This document shows, in pieces, positions 63,763 through 64,000 of a stretch of DNA of 64,000 nucleotides (its first letter is position 1; every line of letters begins with the position of its first letter). The translations under genes and the position numbers were made by a program. The stretch is from Semisulcospira habei (lineage: Eukaryota > Mollusca > Gastropoda > Semisulcospiridae): NCBI GenBank assembly GCA_036245525.1, contig BTPG01000005.1, positions 180,156,198 to 180,220,197 of the forward strand. The letters are read 5' to 3'. The notes beneath the pieces are model-generated. The model had not been told where the DNA came from. It saw only the letters and a list, made by a program, of their open reading frames with translations, and did not search any database.

Positions 63763-64000
63763 GTTAGTTAGTTATTGGGGTTTAACGCCGAGCAGGCGAC
63801 TAAAGCCATCTCACGGCGGGAAGGCTAAAAGTCTGGTCAGCCAGACTAACAGAAAGTTCTTAAAACGTGCAGTAAATACAGTTTAAAAGTATTCTTAGCT
63901 AAAACGTCACACAGGTCAATCGTACATGTCTACAGACTTTGGAAGTTCATAAGCACAGTTAGATTAATATAGACTACAAGACTTAAATTTAGTCAAACAA
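63747..64000 (-). mobile_element. LINE 3' UTR and (TAAC)n tail, cut by window end
   Basis: Inverted copy of 18,880-19,112: GTTAGTTAGTTATTGGGGTT, then CTAAAGCCATCTCACGGCGG and GTCTACAGACTTTGGAAGTT. Confidence 0.8.

Overview
The window is eukaryotic genomic DNA, almost certainly from a lophotrochozoan and most likely a gastropod mollusc. Genes are split by GT-AG introns. Microsatellites and homopolymers are abundant. Several non-LTR retrotransposons, tRNA-headed SINEs and very many foldback (hairpin) elements are present. One broken gene resembles the GRL101/LGR receptor group known from Lymnaea, and another ends in a domain like those annotated short-chain collagen C4-like in molluscs. There is no sign of operons, CRISPR, phage or bacterial sequence.

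Layout. 1-3.84 kb: a non-LTR element with broken ORFs and a younger retroposon in its 3' UTR. 3.9-7.2 kb: a TTAA-bounded hairpin element, a LINE 3' end and intergenic DNA. 7.25-20.16 kb: an eight-exon gene on the + strand. Its predicted 505-residue product has a signal peptide, two Ig-like domains, a coiled coil and a C4-like C-terminal domain. All splice phases agree and the spliced frame is open. Intron 2 holds a complete antisense LINE (7,940-13,084) with a 16-bp target duplication. Intron 5 holds broken duplicates of exon 5 mixed with inverted intron copies. 20.2-23.8 kb: dispersed repeats. 23.83-27.77 kb: a nearly intact antisense LINE between perfect 46-bp direct repeats. 27.8-29.5 kb: a block that recurs at 62.2-63.8 kb.

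29.5-45.9 kb has no gene I can support. It holds TTAA-bounded hairpins, SINEs, long palindromes and microsatellites. 45.91-50.96 kb: a three-exon profilin-like gene (149 residues) whose introns are full of hairpin elements. 50.97-53.8 kb: a degenerate minisatellite, small inverted-repeat elements and LINE 3' ends. 54.15-61.79 kb: a GRL101-like GPCR pseudogene cut in two by about 7.1 kb of inserted DNA. The insert has AATATTGG-rich ends, decayed ORFs and a tandem array built partly from half of a TTAA hairpin element. 61.8-64 kb: the second copy of the 27.8-29.5 kb block and a LINE tail.

The Ig / coiled-coil / C4-like gene has the logic of a molluscan secreted immune lectin such as FREP (Ig domains, oligomerising stalk, C-terminal recognition domain) but with a different head; that role is inference. 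The other main theme is a set of foldback families that share TTAA-CCC...GGG-TTAA termini but have unrelated hairpin cores. This fits non-autonomous elements moved by a piggyBac-like, TTAA-specific transposase, none of which is encoded in the window.
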